A stretch of 64,000 bases of DNA, taken from assembly GCA_019187495.1 (NCBI GenBank), contig JABAQN010000022.1, positions 62,001-126,000 of the forward strand, read 5' to 3'. This DNA is from Steroidobacteraceae bacterium (lineage in GTDB: Bacteria; Pseudomonadota; Gammaproteobacteria; Steroidobacterales; Steroidobacteraceae). Under the pieces are notes generated by a model. It saw nothing but the letters and a program-made list of their open reading frames with translations, was not told the origin of the DNA and searched no databases. The translations under genes and the position numbers were made by a program. Each line of letters opens with the position of its first letter. Within the stretch, counting starts at the first letter, position 1. Below are positions 7,310 through 16,691 of the stretch, one piece after another.

Positions 7310-8299
7310 TCAGTCCTCTGGATAGGCAGTCATGAGTATCGGCGCCCCCGCCAGGTACCGCGTCGCGCGACGCTTCGCCTCGATGTCGGCATACACCGCC
7401 TTGGCGGCCTCCGTGGTGATCCCGAGCGCCGTACCGAGTTCGGCCGCATCGACCTTGTGCGCATACGCCCACAGCGCCAGATCCATCTGCGCGTACGGCA
7501 GCCCGAAATAGAACTCGTCCTGGCCCTGCGCGAGACTGTAGGTGTCGGTGGTCGGGATGGCGTTGCAGATCTCCTCGGGCAACTGCATGAAGCGCGCCAT
7601 CGCGTATACCTGCGACTTGTAGAGGTGCGCGATCGGCTTCACGTCGGCCGAGCCGTCGCCGTTCTTGACGAAGAAACCCTGGTCGTACTCGAGCCGGTTC
7701 GGCGTGCCGACCACCGCGTAGTTCAACCGGTCGGCATGGAAATACTCCATCGTCTTGCGCACGCGCTGCTTGAAGTTGGTCGCGGCGACGATCTGCAGGT
7801 ACTGCCGGTATTCGAGCCGCGCCTCGTGCATCAGGCCCGAGGGGTCCTGCGCGACGAGCTTGAAATGGTTGTAACGCCCCTCGAGGCCGCCCTCGAGGAC
7901 GATCTTGTTCTTCCAGCCCGCGCCATACGCGGGGTGCACGGCCCTGCAGACTTCCTCGATGCGCGCATAGCAGCCGAGCGCCTCGAGCGCGGGCGCAATG
8001 TCGAAGACTTCGTGCTCGATGCCGAGGTGCTTGGCGAGCAGGCGTCCGCGGTGCGTGCTCTGCGGCGACGAGACGCGCTCGGGCAACAGCAGGCCGTAGA
8101 CGCGCTTCGGCCCGACGGCGCGTACCGCGAGCGCCGCGCTCACCGAACTGTCGATGCCCCCCGAAATCGCGACCACGAGCCCGCGGCGATTGAGGTCAGT
8201 GGTGAGCGCCTGGCGCAAGCGCGCCGCGATGCGCTCGATTTCGGCGGTGAAGTCGAGCGCGAAGGCGCGCTCGGCCGAGAGCGGCTGTGTGGTCGTCAT
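7310..8299 (-). CDS. NadE-like ammonia-dependent PP-loop ligase
   Basis: The product has 329 residues with the ATP-pyrophosphatase motif SGGIDSS at 46-52 and NadE-type segments GTPNRLEYDQGF and VKNGDGSADVKPIAHLYKSQVY. The family adenylates a carboxylate (NaAD in NAD synthesis) and aminates it with ammonia. It is about 50 residues longer than E. coli NadE, lacks a glutaminase domain, and is translationally coupled (4-bp overlap) to an AMP ligase inside an EPS operon. A dedicated role in amidating a sugar or acyl carboxylate is therefore plausible. Housekeeping NAD synthase remains possible. Confidence 0.8.
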   Translation of the reverse strand: MTTTQPLSAERAFALDFTAEIERIAARLRQALTTDLNRRGLVVAISGGIDSSVSAALAVRAVGPKRVYGLLLPERVSSPQSTHRGRLLAKHLGIEHEVFDIAPALEALGCYARIEEVCRAVHPAYGAGWKNKIVLEGGLEGRYNHFKLVAQDPSGLMHEARLEYRQYLQIVAATNFKQRVRKTMEYFHADRLNYAVVGTPNRLEYDQGFFVKNGDGSADVKPIAHLYKSQVYAMARFMQLPEEICNAIPTTDTYSLAQGQDEFYFGLPYAQMDLALWAYAHKVDAAELGTALGITTEAAKAVYADIEAKRRATRYLAGAPILMTAYPED

Positions 8300-9834
8300 C
8301 CTGCTTCCTTCAGCATGAATCGTTTGATCTTCCCGGAGGCGGTTCGCGGCAAGCTTGCCACGAACGCGACGTCCTTCGGCACTTTGTAGACGGCGAGGCG
8401 CGCGCGGCAGTGCGCCTGCACGGCGCGCGAATCGAGCGTGGCACCCGCGCGGGGCACGACATACGCCTTGATCACCTCGCCGAGAATCTCGTCGGCGATG
8501 CCGATCGCCGCGCACTCGGCCACGCCGTCGAGCGCGAGCAGCACTTCCTCGATCTCGAGCGGGCTCACGCGATGCGCGCCAGTCTTGATCATCTCCGACG
8601 AGCGGCCGATCAGCGTCAGGTACCCGTCCGCATCGAGTCGCCCCAGATCACCCGTGTGCAGCCAGCCGCCGCGCAGCACCTTCGCGGTGGCCGCCGGGTT
8701 CTCCCAGTAGCCGAGCATCACATTGTCGCCGCGCGCGCAGACTTCGCCCTCGGTGCCTGTCGGGACCGGCCGGCCGTCGGCGTCCTGGACCTCGACCGTC
8801 ACACCCGGAATGCCGATCCCGACCGAGCCCGGCTTGTCGTCGAGCCGCTCCGGCGGCAGATAGCTGATGCGCGCCGTCGCCTCGGTCTGGCCGTACATCA
8901 CGAAGAGCCGCGCGGCGGGCAACGCCGCCCGCAGCCGCTGCGCGAGCGCCGGCGCCATCGCGCCTCCCGCCTGCGTGATATAGCGCAGCGATGAAAGATC
9001 GTAATCGGCGAGCTTCACCCGTTGCAGCAGGAGCGCATAGGTCGATGGCACGCCTGAAAATCCGGTCGCACGTTCCGTTGCCATCGCCTGCACGACCAGA
9101 TGCGGATAGGTCAACGAGTTCTCGATCACGATCGAGCCGCCCGCGGCGAGATGGGTATGCAACACCGAGTTGCCGAACGAGTAGTAGAACGGCAGGACAT
9201 TGACGATCCGGTCGGCCTCGGTGAGCTCGAGGTACTGCAGGATCGATTGCGTATTGGCGACGAGGTTGCGATGACTCAACGTGACACCACGCGGATCGCC
9301 GGTCGTGCCGGAGGTGTACATGATGGCTGCGGGAGCCGCGGGATCAGTGGCAGCGCACGCGTCGGATACATCGCCATTCCCGAGCCAGTCGCCCCACGCG
9401 ACGGCACCGGCGGGGGCCGCGCGGGCCGTCGTTGCGGCCACCGCCACGATGCAACGCAAGTCGCTGCCTTCGGCGACAACCGTCGCGAGCTCGGCGTGAT
9501 CCGGCGATGCGATCAACGCCGCAGCATTGCAGTGGGCAATCCTGCGCGCGATCTCGGCGCCGCGCATCGCGGTATTGAGGCCGACAACGATGCCACCCAT
9601 GTGCAGCACCGCGTAATAGGCCGCGACGTACTCGAGCGAGTTGTCGATCAGCAGCGCAACACGCTCGCCGGGTGCGATGCCGTCGCGGCGCAACGCCCGC
9701 GAGGCCGAAAGCACCGTCTGCCAGAGCGATTCGTACGTGGTTGCAACGCCGCGATGGCGCAGCGCCTCCCGCCCCGGATGCCGCCGCGCCGACTCCCGCA
9801 GCAGGTCGACCAGGCTGGCCGGACCGGCGGGCAC
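8296..9834 (-). CDS. AMP-dependent acyl ligase (ACP/CoA)
   Basis: The product has 512 residues of the ANL superfamily, activating a carboxylate as acyl-AMP and passing it to a thiol. Motifs in order: YTSGTTGDPRGVTLSHRN, YGQTEATARISYLPPE, HTGDLGRLDADGYL, the hinge region SEMIKTGAHRVSP, and the C-terminal catalytic lysine in PRTASGKIKRF. An acyl carrier protein gene lies 4 bp upstream, so the natural acceptor is probably that carrier. The substrate is unknown. It differs clearly from the second ligase at 30.1 kb, so the locus has two activation systems. Confidence 0.85.
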   Translation of the reverse strand: MPAGPASLVDLLRESARRHPGREALRHRGVATTYESLWQTVLSASRALRRDGIAPGERVALLIDNSLEYVAAYYAVLHMGGIVVGLNTAMRGAEIARRIAHCNAAALIASPDHAELATVVAEGSDLRCIVAVAATTARAAPAGAVAWGDWLGNGDVSDACAATDPAAPAAIMYTSGTTGDPRGVTLSHRNLVANTQSILQYLELTEADRIVNVLPFYYSFGNSVLHTHLAAGGSIVIENSLTYPHLVVQAMATERATGFSGVPSTYALLLQRVKLADYDLSSLRYITQAGGAMAPALAQRLRAALPAARLFVMYGQTEATARISYLPPERLDDKPGSVGIGIPGVTVEVQDADGRPVPTGTEGEVCARGDNVMLGYWENPAATAKVLRGGWLHTGDLGRLDADGYLTLIGRSSEMIKTGAHRVSPLEIEEVLLALDGVAECAAIGIADEILGEVIKAYVVPRAGATLDSRAVQAHCRARLAVYKVPKDVAFVASLPRTASGKIKRFMLKEAG

Positions 9835-9838
9835 CGGA

Positions 9839-10084
9839 CTACGCCTTCTTGCGTGCGATGAACGCCGCGATCCGGTTCACGGAATCGAGGTTGTCGGGAA
9901 TCATCTCGTTGTCATCCACCTTGATTCCGAAGGTCTCCTCGAGAAACAGCAGCACCTCGAGCATCCCGGTGGAATCGATGAGCCCGCGCGCGAGAAACGA
10001 ATCATCCATGCCAAGCAGCGACGTGTCGGTGCTGAAAAGGAAGTTTTCGAGGATGTACTGTCTGACCTGTTCGCCTGCCGACAT
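9839..10084 (-). CDS. Acyl carrier protein
   Basis: The product has 81 residues. The phosphopantetheine attachment serine is in GLIDSTGMLEVL, followed by the acidic helix FLEETFGIKVDDNEM typical of carrier proteins. The start at 10084 has a strong ribosome site (GGGAG 6 bases upstream); an earlier in-frame ATG lacks one. It sits between an asparagine synthetase and the AMP ligase, as in dedicated EPS carrier modules where a bound acyl or aminoacyl group is transferred to a sugar. Confidence 0.87.
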   Translation of the reverse strand: MSAGEQVRQYILENFLFSTDTSLLGMDDSFLARGLIDSTGMLEVLLFLEETFGIKVDDNEMIPDNLDSVNRIAAFIARKKA

Positions 10085-10117
10085 CGGCTGCTCCCTGACC
10101 CGAGGCACGCAATTTGA

Positions 10118-12058
10118 CTATAGGCCACCCGTCCCGGGAGTGACGCCGTCCACAAATAGCCGGTGCCACACCTGGGTCGACAGGATGCCGATGAACGTCA
10201 TGCTGTCCTTGTAGCTTACCGCACGGCCGGCCCGGACCTTGCGCACCAGCAGCTGCGTGCGACCCGGGTCGAAATAGCCCGCCTGCCGCAGGCTCGCCTC
10301 CGAAAGCGCATCCGCGACGAAATCGTCGCGCTCCGCTTCGAATGCCCGGCTGTCCGGGCTGCGGTAAGGCTGTTTCTTGCGCGTAAGGATAGCCGGAGGC
10401 AGACGCCCGTCCACCGCCCGCTTGAGCAGGTACTTCTCGTTCAGCACGTGCATCTTGAGGCGTGGGTCGAGCGAGTTCGCGAGCTCGATCACACGGTGGT
10501 CGAGATACGGGAATCGCCCCTCGACACTGTTTGCCATCAGCATGCGATCGCCCTGCGTCGAGAGCAAGTAGTTCGCGAGCAGCGTCTTCGCTTCCACGTA
10601 CTGCGACTGATTGAACGGATCCCAGGCGCCGAAACCCTCCGGCAGCGAACGCGCGAACGCGCCGACGGCCTCCTCGCCGATGCATTGCCGCGTCTCCTCG
10701 GAAAAGAGGGCCTTGCCCTGCGCGGTGGTCCGCCAGCGCGGCTCGTGCGCGAAGAACGCGGCGCCCGCTGCGTCGAGCCCCGAACCAAAGAACGCCTCGC
10801 TGTATGCCTGGCCGCGCGCCGCGGTGATGTCGAGGTAAGGATATAGGCGCTGCAGCAACCGGGCGCGCCACTTCGAACCAGGCTGCCTCGCCCAGAAGCG
10901 GCGGATCTTCGCTTCCTTGAACAGATCGTAGCCGCCGAACACCTCGTCCGACCCCTCGCCCGTCATCACGACCTTGCAGTCGCTCGCATGGGCGAGGCGC
11001 GACAGCGACATCAGCGGAATCGGCGCGCAGCGCAGGAATGGGGTCTCCGCCCGGTACACGGTCTGGACGAAACCGGCACGAATGTCCTCGTTCCCGACCC
11101 GGATCGTGCGATGGTGGACACCGAAGAATGCCGCCGCTTCCTGTTGATACACGCTCTCGTCGAGCCCGGGGTCCTCGAAAGCGAGCGAAAACGTGTTGGG
11201 CTTCACCCCACCCTCGCACATCAGCGCGACGAGTGCGGTGGAATCGAGCCCGCCTGAAAGATAGGCGCCCACCGGCACGTCCGCACGCAGGCGGATGCGC
11301 GTCGCATCGGTGAGCAGTGTGTCGAGTTCGCGCGCGAGGTCGGCGACCGCACCGCGCCGGTACTCGCCCGGCGCACTGAACGTCCAGTCCCAGTAACGCT
11401 CGATGTGAACGCGCCCCTGTTCGGCGACCAGCAGGTGCCCGGGCGGCAGCTGCTCGACCCCGTCGAACATTGTCGCGCTGCCGACCGGCGACCAGAACGT
11501 GAACACCTGATCGAGCGCGGCGCGGTTCAGCGTGGGCTTACGCGAAAGTCCCTTCAGCAACGACTTGATCTCGGACGCGAACACCAGGCGCCCGCCATCG
11601 CGCGCGTGGAAGAGCGGCAGGATGCCGGCACGGTCCCGCGCGAGCACCAGCCGGCGCGCGTTCACATCCCACAGCGCAATCGCGAACTGGCCGTTCAAGT
11701 GATCGACGAAGCGCAGGCCGTGCTCCTCGTAAAGATGCACGAGCACTTCGGTATCGGTGCGGGTATAGAAGCGATGGCCAGCCTTTTCAAGCGCCGCGCG
11801 CAATTCGACATAGTTGAAAATCTCGCCGTTGAAGACGACCTGGACCGTGCCGTCCTCGTTGTGGATCGGCTGCGCGCCACCGGCGAGATCGATGATCGAG
11901 AGACGCGCGTGGGCGAGGCCGGCGAGTTCCGGTTCCGCAAGGTAGGTGCCCTGCCCGTCCGGGCCGCGGTTGGCGAGCGGAGCGAGCATGGCGGCGAGCA
12001 CGTCCCGCCGCACCGGCGCGCCCGGTTCGAGATTCAGGATTCCGGCGATTCCGCACAT
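10118..12058 (-). CDS. Asparagine synthetase B-like amidotransferase
   Basis: The product has 646 residues. The class II glutaminase domain starts with catalytic Cys2 (MCGIAGI) and keeps the NRGPDGQG and VVFNGEIFNY segments. The synthetase domain has the PP-loop YLSGGLDSTALV and the downstream TGEGSDEVFGGYD. The enzyme would hydrolyse glutamine and use the ammonia to amidate an adenylated carboxylate. Position between an acetyltransferase and an acyl carrier protein suggests a glycan or carrier-bound substrate rather than free aspartate. It is one of six paralogues in the window. Confidence 0.88.
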   Translation of the reverse strand: MCGIAGILNLEPGAPVRRDVLAAMLAPLANRGPDGQGTYLAEPELAGLAHARLSIIDLAGGAQPIHNEDGTVQVVFNGEIFNYVELRAALEKAGHRFYTRTDTEVLVHLYEEHGLRFVDHLNGQFAIALWDVNARRLVLARDRAGILPLFHARDGGRLVFASEIKSLLKGLSRKPTLNRAALDQVFTFWSPVGSATMFDGVEQLPPGHLLVAEQGRVHIERYWDWTFSAPGEYRRGAVADLARELDTLLTDATRIRLRADVPVGAYLSGGLDSTALVALMCEGGVKPNTFSLAFEDPGLDESVYQQEAAAFFGVHHRTIRVGNEDIRAGFVQTVYRAETPFLRCAPIPLMSLSRLAHASDCKVVMTGEGSDEVFGGYDLFKEAKIRRFWARQPGSKWRARLLQRLYPYLDITAARGQAYSEAFFGSGLDAAGAAFFAHEPRWRTTAQGKALFSEETRQCIGEEAVGAFARSLPEGFGAWDPFNQSQYVEAKTLLANYLLSTQGDRMLMANSVEGRFPYLDHRVIELANSLDPRLKMHVLNEKYLLKRAVDGRLPPAILTRKKQPYRSPDSRAFEAERDDFVADALSEASLRQAGYFDPGRTQLLVRKVRAGRAVSYKDSMTFIGILSTQVWHRLFVDGVTPGTGGL

Positions 12059-12099
12059 GACAGCAATTGTCCCGGAATTTCAGATGCGAATGCCATCGA

Positions 12100-13251
12100 T
12101 CAGACGAACGATGTGTCGGCGAGCCGCAAGTCCCAGTTTGCGGAATCGAGCAACGATCGCGTGCCGAGCCGCAACCGCCCGCGATCGGGCGGCTGCACGA
12201 CCGGCCAGACGAGGATCGAAGGCAGCCCGCGCGCGGTTTGCTCCGCATCGATGGGCCGAAAGCCGCAGGCCGAGAGCGCAATGCGTCCGTCCGCCGGGGC
12301 GCTCCCGGCCCACGTGACCAGTTCCGAAGGTCGACCCGCCTCGAGCGCGAAACGCAGGAGAACTTCCCGAACAGCTGGCGTATCGACCTCCCAGTCGACG
12401 ATATGCGCGCGCCGGCGATTCGCGAGATCGGACAGGGGACGCTCGACGATCAGGAACCCGGCCAGCCGGCCGTCGCGCTCCGCCACGATGCAGCGATACT
12501 CATGCAATGGATTCCGGAAGCGCCACGCGATATACGCGGCATCGCGCAGCCGCCGGATGCGCCCGTCGTGAGGCAGCTTCGCCGCGAATTCCGCGATCGC
12601 CGCGGCGGGCAGCGCGCGCGCGACCGAGACCTGCACACCGCTGGCGGGATCGCGCGCGGGCATCGCGGCATCGAGTCGCGCGAAGAATCCGCTGGCCCGC
12701 TCACGGCCCAGAGTGCCCGCAGCCAATCGCCAGACCCACGGCAGGCGCGCCGCGGCGGACCGCAGCGCATCGAGCGCCCGCACCGCTGTTGGCAGACGGC
12801 CGAGCGGCTTTGCGGGCCCGACCGCCAACGCACCGTGCTTGAGTGACAGATGCTGCGTAGCTCGCATCGCGCTCAGCCCGAGGAAGAAGTCGATACCCCG
12901 CGTCTCGAGTTCGCCGCGCACGGCGCGATCCAGCAGCGTGAATAACCCACGGCCTTCGAACTCGCTCGCGACCACGAGATCATCGACGAGGTAGATCGAC
13001 ATTTCGATCCCGTCGGGGCCGGCGCACCAGCGCGAATCGTGCAGGGCCCGCATCGCCACAGGCTCATCGCCGTCGAGCACCAGGAACACGAGTGATGGGC
13101 GGCTCGGCGCGCCGGCGCCATAGCGCCAGTCGAAAAATCGCTCGTTGAGCGCGACATCGGTGCTCCACAGGCGCCGCTGCAGGCGTGCGATCGCAGCCCG
13201 GTGCCGATGCTCGTACAGCGAGACCGACAGACCCTGTGAGCGCACGCTCAC
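12100..13251 (-). CDS. GNAT-like N-acyltransferase
   Basis: The product has 383 residues with two acyltransferase-like halves. The first, about residues 30-150, contains FLVLDGDEPVAMRAL and LVVASEFEGRGLFTLLDRA, the latter resembling the acetyl-CoA loop; the second contains YIAWRFRNPLHEYRC and AGFLIVERPLS. A longer open frame exists upstream, but GTG at 13251 overlaps the stop of the preceding gene as GTGA, the same coupling used elsewhere in this operon. Likely role: N-acylation of an amino sugar or amino acid decoration. The substrate is unknown. Confidence 0.7.
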   Translation of the reverse strand: MSVRSQGLSVSLYEHRHRAAIARLQRRLWSTDVALNERFFDWRYGAGAPSRPSLVFLVLDGDEPVAMRALHDSRWCAGPDGIEMSIYLVDDLVVASEFEGRGLFTLLDRAVRGELETRGIDFFLGLSAMRATQHLSLKHGALAVGPAKPLGRLPTAVRALDALRSAAARLPWVWRLAAGTLGRERASGFFARLDAAMPARDPASGVQVSVARALPAAAIAEFAAKLPHDGRIRRLRDAAYIAWRFRNPLHEYRCIVAERDGRLAGFLIVERPLSDLANRRRAHIVDWEVDTPAVREVLLRFALEAGRPSELVTWAGSAPADGRIALSACGFRPIDAEQTARGLPSILVWPVVQPPDRGRLRLGTRSLLDSANWDLRLADTSFV

Positions 13252-14990
13252 GGCGCCGAACCTGGTGGACGATCCGGTGGGTATGTCACGAACGGCAACG
13301 CGCTCGAGAACAGGTGATCGTAGCGGCGTGTGCCGAAGCGCAGCAGGACTCTCGCGGCGCGCAGCACGGGGCGATTGAGCAGCCAGCCTGGAAACGGTCG
13401 CGCATTCATGACCTGCGCGGCGATCTCCCGGCTCCTGCGCCACATTGCACGTTGCTGTGCGGGCGTATGCCAGGCTTCCCATTGTGTCTTGAGTCCCGAC
13501 GGCAGCGGCAATGGGCACGGCTCCGAGCCCGGGTAAGCCTGCCACGGGATCCGTGCGGCCGCGCGCGGCATGAAGTCCATCAGGCGGTTGTACAGCCGAT
13601 GGCGCACGAATCGATCGATCGGATAGCGCAGCACCGATGCGACCAGGTCCGAATCATAGAATGGCATCACGAGCTCGATCCGGTGAAGATCGAGATCTTC
13701 ATAGTGCGGACGAATATTGCGCCGCGCTTCCTCGAGCAGTACGTAGAGATGAAAGCGACGTCCGCCGTCATCACCACCGATCCTTGCGAGTGCATCGCGA
13801 ATTCCGCCTTTCGGAAGCGCCATGACATGCTCGCGATTGCGGCGCGTGAACAGCCGCCGCGCGACCGCCACATTCTCGAGCCGGAGGTAGCGGGCAATGG
13901 CGCTGTCCACGTCACCCCCGCGCATCGATGCGATCACATCTTCGGTCAGGTTGACGGGCGCGAGCACGCGATCGCCGCCTTCGCCCGTCCAGAGCTGCTG
14001 CACCGGAGGCCTGTCGAGCGCCGCAACCTGTTCAACCCACGTTGCGTGCGCGGCAGCGAGACGGGACCAGAACTCGGAGACCTCGCCCGCGTAGGCGAAA
14101 TGACGCGCATCAATCGCGGCGGCGACATCGCGCGCGAGCACGTCGTCAGCCGTTCCGGCGGGGCCGAAGCCGATGGTGTGAAGATCGACGCCTTGTTCCC
14201 GCAGGCACAGCACGACGCAGCGCGAATCGAGCCCACCTGACAACAGCGACACGGCGCGCCGACCCGCGCCGAGCCGCGCCCTGACCGCACGGTCGAACCC
14301 GCTGCGCACGACTCCGCAGATGTCGTCGTCACTGGCCCCGCTTTCGGCCGCCGTGTCCCAATGCCAATAGTCCCGGACGCTGGTGCCATCCGACCGCAGC
14401 TCCACGATCCTGCCGGGCTCGAGACCGCGTACCGCGGCGAGACCGGTGCGCTCGCCGAGTGCACCGCCGAAACTCGCGATCTCGATCAGCCCTCGCATCT
14501 CACCCGCTCGCGGAACGAGACCGCATTCGAGGAGCGCCCGCAATGACGTTGCGAACACGATGAAGGGATCGAGCAGCGCGTAGTAGAGCGGCCGCAGCGC
14601 GAGCTTGTCCGGAATCAGCCATAGCCGCCTGTGCCTGCGATCGAAGTGGGCGGCACAGAAGGCCCCACGCGCCTCGGCGAGCGAGCCTTCGTCACCGTGC
14701 GCCCAGGCCGCGTGCAAGCGGTCGAAATCCTCCGCGCGCCTTTCGGGGCTGGCGTCCGGTCCGAGCAGCGGGTCGCCGGCGAGCAGCGAAATCGAGTCGG
14801 CGTCGATCCGGCGAGCTCCGCCGTCAAACGCCCCCGTGTCGATCGAAGCCATCGCGTAGCCGGCACCGGCGTCGATGTCGACTCGCTCGCCCGGGCGCCG
14901 GCTGAGGCGGTGCGCAAGCTGCGCGACGACAGCATCCGGTATGGCGCTGCCGACCGGCTCTCGCGCGATGACGCCTGCGAAAAGTGTCAC
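13248..14990 (-). CDS. Asparagine-synthetase-like, no glutaminase Cys
   Basis: The product has 580 residues. The C-terminal synthetase half keeps the PP-loop LLSGGLDSRCVV and a TGEGGDRVLAP segment. The N-terminus reads MTLFAGVIAR, so the catalytic Cys2 of the class II glutaminase is absent, and the domain is shortened and Asp-rich. It would need free ammonia or another amine donor, or act as an amide-bond cyclase/ligase like the beta-lactam and lasso-peptide synthetases of this fold. It is coupled by GTGA to the acetyltransferase and lies 78 bp after the deacetylase gene. Confidence 0.82.
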   Translation of the reverse strand: MTLFAGVIAREPVGSAIPDAVVAQLAHRLSRRPGERVDIDAGAGYAMASIDTGAFDGGARRIDADSISLLAGDPLLGPDASPERRAEDFDRLHAAWAHGDEGSLAEARGAFCAAHFDRRHRRLWLIPDKLALRPLYYALLDPFIVFATSLRALLECGLVPRAGEMRGLIEIASFGGALGERTGLAAVRGLEPGRIVELRSDGTSVRDYWHWDTAAESGASDDDICGVVRSGFDRAVRARLGAGRRAVSLLSGGLDSRCVVLCLREQGVDLHTIGFGPAGTADDVLARDVAAAIDARHFAYAGEVSEFWSRLAAAHATWVEQVAALDRPPVQQLWTGEGGDRVLAPVNLTEDVIASMRGGDVDSAIARYLRLENVAVARRLFTRRNREHVMALPKGGIRDALARIGGDDGGRRFHLYVLLEEARRNIRPHYEDLDLHRIELVMPFYDSDLVASVLRYPIDRFVRHRLYNRLMDFMPRAAARIPWQAYPGSEPCPLPLPSGLKTQWEAWHTPAQQRAMWRRSREIAAQVMNARPFPGWLLNRPVLRAARVLLRFGTRRYDHLFSSALPFVTYPPDRPPGSAP

Positions 14991-15068
14991 GGGGAACCGG
15001 GCGTGTACTCGGTGTGATTCGTGCGCAGCGCGCCGCTGGCGCGCGAGATGTTGCGACGCATCACCGGA

Positions 15069-15731
15069 TCATAGCGCGATCAGCCGGGCCTTTCGGACAC
15101 AAAAGGCCTCTGCATACCCGCTCGACGCACGGCATTCCACGCCCCGCAGCCGGGCGAGCCCCTTGAAGGTCTCGGCGGTAAACCAGTCGCGGCCGCGCTG
15201 GCTCGGGTAGGCCGCGCGCAGATGCGCGACTTTTCTCCCGAGTTGGGCGCCTGAGATCGGCACGTAGACGTTCGGCTCGAACGCGCTGCCATCCCATTTC
15301 GGAACTTCGTACTCCAATACCAGATGGTCACGAAACGTATTCCACACCATCTCGTTCACGATGCGGTGATCCTGATGTCGGTCTGCGCGCTCGTGGCAGA
15401 AGATGAGGTCCGGTGCGGGTCGCGCCTTCTGCGCCTCGAAGAACGCCTTGATCTCGCCATAGTGCGCCGGGAAGCACCCATCGGGAAATTCGCCGAATTC
15501 GAGCGCACCACGCTGTCGGGGCCCGATCAGGCGACGCATGGAATCCTGCGCTTCCCGCCTGCGCCGGGCACTGCCGCTCAGGACAACCCAGTCGACCCGC
15601 ACCCCGGCTTGCGTTCGCAGCAGCGCCTGCAGCGCGCCCGCGCAGCCGATTTCGATGTCGTCGCAATGCGCACCGACACACAGGATTCGCGCCTTGCCCT
15701 TGCGGGGCAGTTGGCCGACGAGATCGAGCAT
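15069..15731 (-). CDS. PIG-L/LmbE-type deacetylase
   Basis: The product has 220 residues. Zn-binding motifs are clear: GAHCDDIEIGCAG near the start and HERADRHQDHRIVNEM further on. The family removes N-acetyl groups from GlcNAc-containing molecules. The start at 15731 was chosen because the family begins directly before AHxDD; upstream frame is the antisense of rfbF. It lies 8 bp downstream of rfbF, so it probably works on a sugar or glycan made by this operon, exposing an amine for the acyl- or amide-forming enzymes downstream. Confidence 0.85.
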   Translation of the reverse strand: MLDLVGQLPRKGKARILCVGAHCDDIEIGCAGALQALLRTQAGVRVDWVVLSGSARRRREAQDSMRRLIGPRQRGALEFGEFPDGCFPAHYGEIKAFFEAQKARPAPDLIFCHERADRHQDHRIVNEMVWNTFRDHLVLEYEVPKWDGSAFEPNVYVPISGAQLGRKVAHLRAAYPSQRGRDWFTAETFKGLARLRGVECRASSGYAEAFCVRKARLIAL

Positions 15732-15739
15732 GCGCGCCT

Positions 15740-16549
15740 CTATGTCGCCTCTTCCGAGCCGTTGGCAGGATGGCGGTGCCAAAGCATCCACGGGCAATCG
15801 CCGCGTGCCTCCATCCGGTCGAAACTGATCTTGTCCTTGAACGTGTCCATGCAACGCCAGAAGCCGTCCCATCTGTACGTGCCCAGTTTCCGCGCAGCGA
15901 TCAGCCGCGCGAAGGGCTGCTCAACCAGTTCCTCGCCCTCCCCGATATAGTCGAAAATGGCATTTCGCATGACGAAGAACCCGCCATTGATCAGCAATTG
16001 CTGATCCGGCATGGCCCCGAGGCGCGTCACGATGCCCCTGTCGTCGGCATTCACGACATGAAAGCTCTGCCCGGTCGACACCGCAGCGAAGCTCGCGACG
16101 AGCTCCGGCTGACCGAGGAAGCGGTTCACGTGATCGTCGAGCGGCAGATCCGACAGGCCATCGGCGTAGTTCGCGAGGAATACGGCGTCTTCGCCGAGAT
16201 GCTTGCGCACGCGCAACAACCGCTGGCCGATATTGCTGTGAAGACCGGTATCGACGAAGGTGATCTGCCAGTCCGCGATATCGCGCTCGTGCACGCGGAC
16301 CACGCGACCCGCGCCATGCAGCGTGAAATCGTTCGACATCGCCTCGTTGTAGTTGAGGAAGTACTCGCGTATCAGGTCGCCCCGATACCCGAGGCAGAGG
16401 ATGAACTCGGTATGGCCGAAGTGCGCGTAATAGCGCATCAGGTGCCAGAGGATCGGGCGATAGCCGATCGTCGCGAGCGGCTTCGGAATCGTGTCCGAAT
16501 GCTCGCGCAGCCTCGTTCCGAGCCCGCCGCAGAACAGCACCACTTTCAT
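15740..16549 (-). CDS. rfbF: Glucose-1-phosphate cytidylyltransferase
   Basis: The product has 269 residues and makes CDP-glucose from CTP and glucose 1-phosphate. The nucleotidyltransferase signature GGLGTRLRE is at residues 8-16, the sugar-phosphate loop PKPLATIGYRPILWHLM follows, then FILCLGYRGDLIREYF and YADGLSDL, all typical of RfbF. It is the first gene of the long minus-strand operon, divergent from the epimerase gene. The next enzyme of the path, rfbG, is 9 kb away at 25.3 kb. Confidence 0.9.
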   Translation of the reverse strand: MKVVLFCGGLGTRLREHSDTIPKPLATIGYRPILWHLMRYYAHFGHTEFILCLGYRGDLIREYFLNYNEAMSNDFTLHGAGRVVRVHERDIADWQITFVDTGLHSNIGQRLLRVRKHLGEDAVFLANYADGLSDLPLDDHVNRFLGQPELVASFAAVSTGQSFHVVNADDRGIVTRLGAMPDQQLLINGGFFVMRNAIFDYIGEGEELVEQPFARLIAARKLGTYRWDGFWRCMDTFKDKISFDRMEARGDCPWMLWHRHPANGSEEAT

Positions 16550-16634
16550 GCCTCGCCCTCCTGGGCGCCGGAACCCGCGGCCATTTTGACGGTCATGGAC
16601 AGGAGTGCGCCCGAGTCCGCAACATCATAGGGCT

Positions 16635-16640
16635 TATAAT
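16635..16640 (+). promoter_or_regulatory. Candidate -10 box in divergent region
   Basis: A perfect TATAAT lies in the 142-bp gap between divergent rfbF and the epimerase gene, 52 bp before the epimerase ATG. No good -35 is present at 16-18 bp, so an activator or a different sigma contact would be needed. Nearby GTGACAC (16651) and GTGTCAT (16668) form a loose inverted repeat that could be an operator. Confidence 0.3.
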
Positions 16641-16691
16641 GGCACGAGCCGTGACACACTCCATGAATATGTCATACGTGTCATCCGACCG

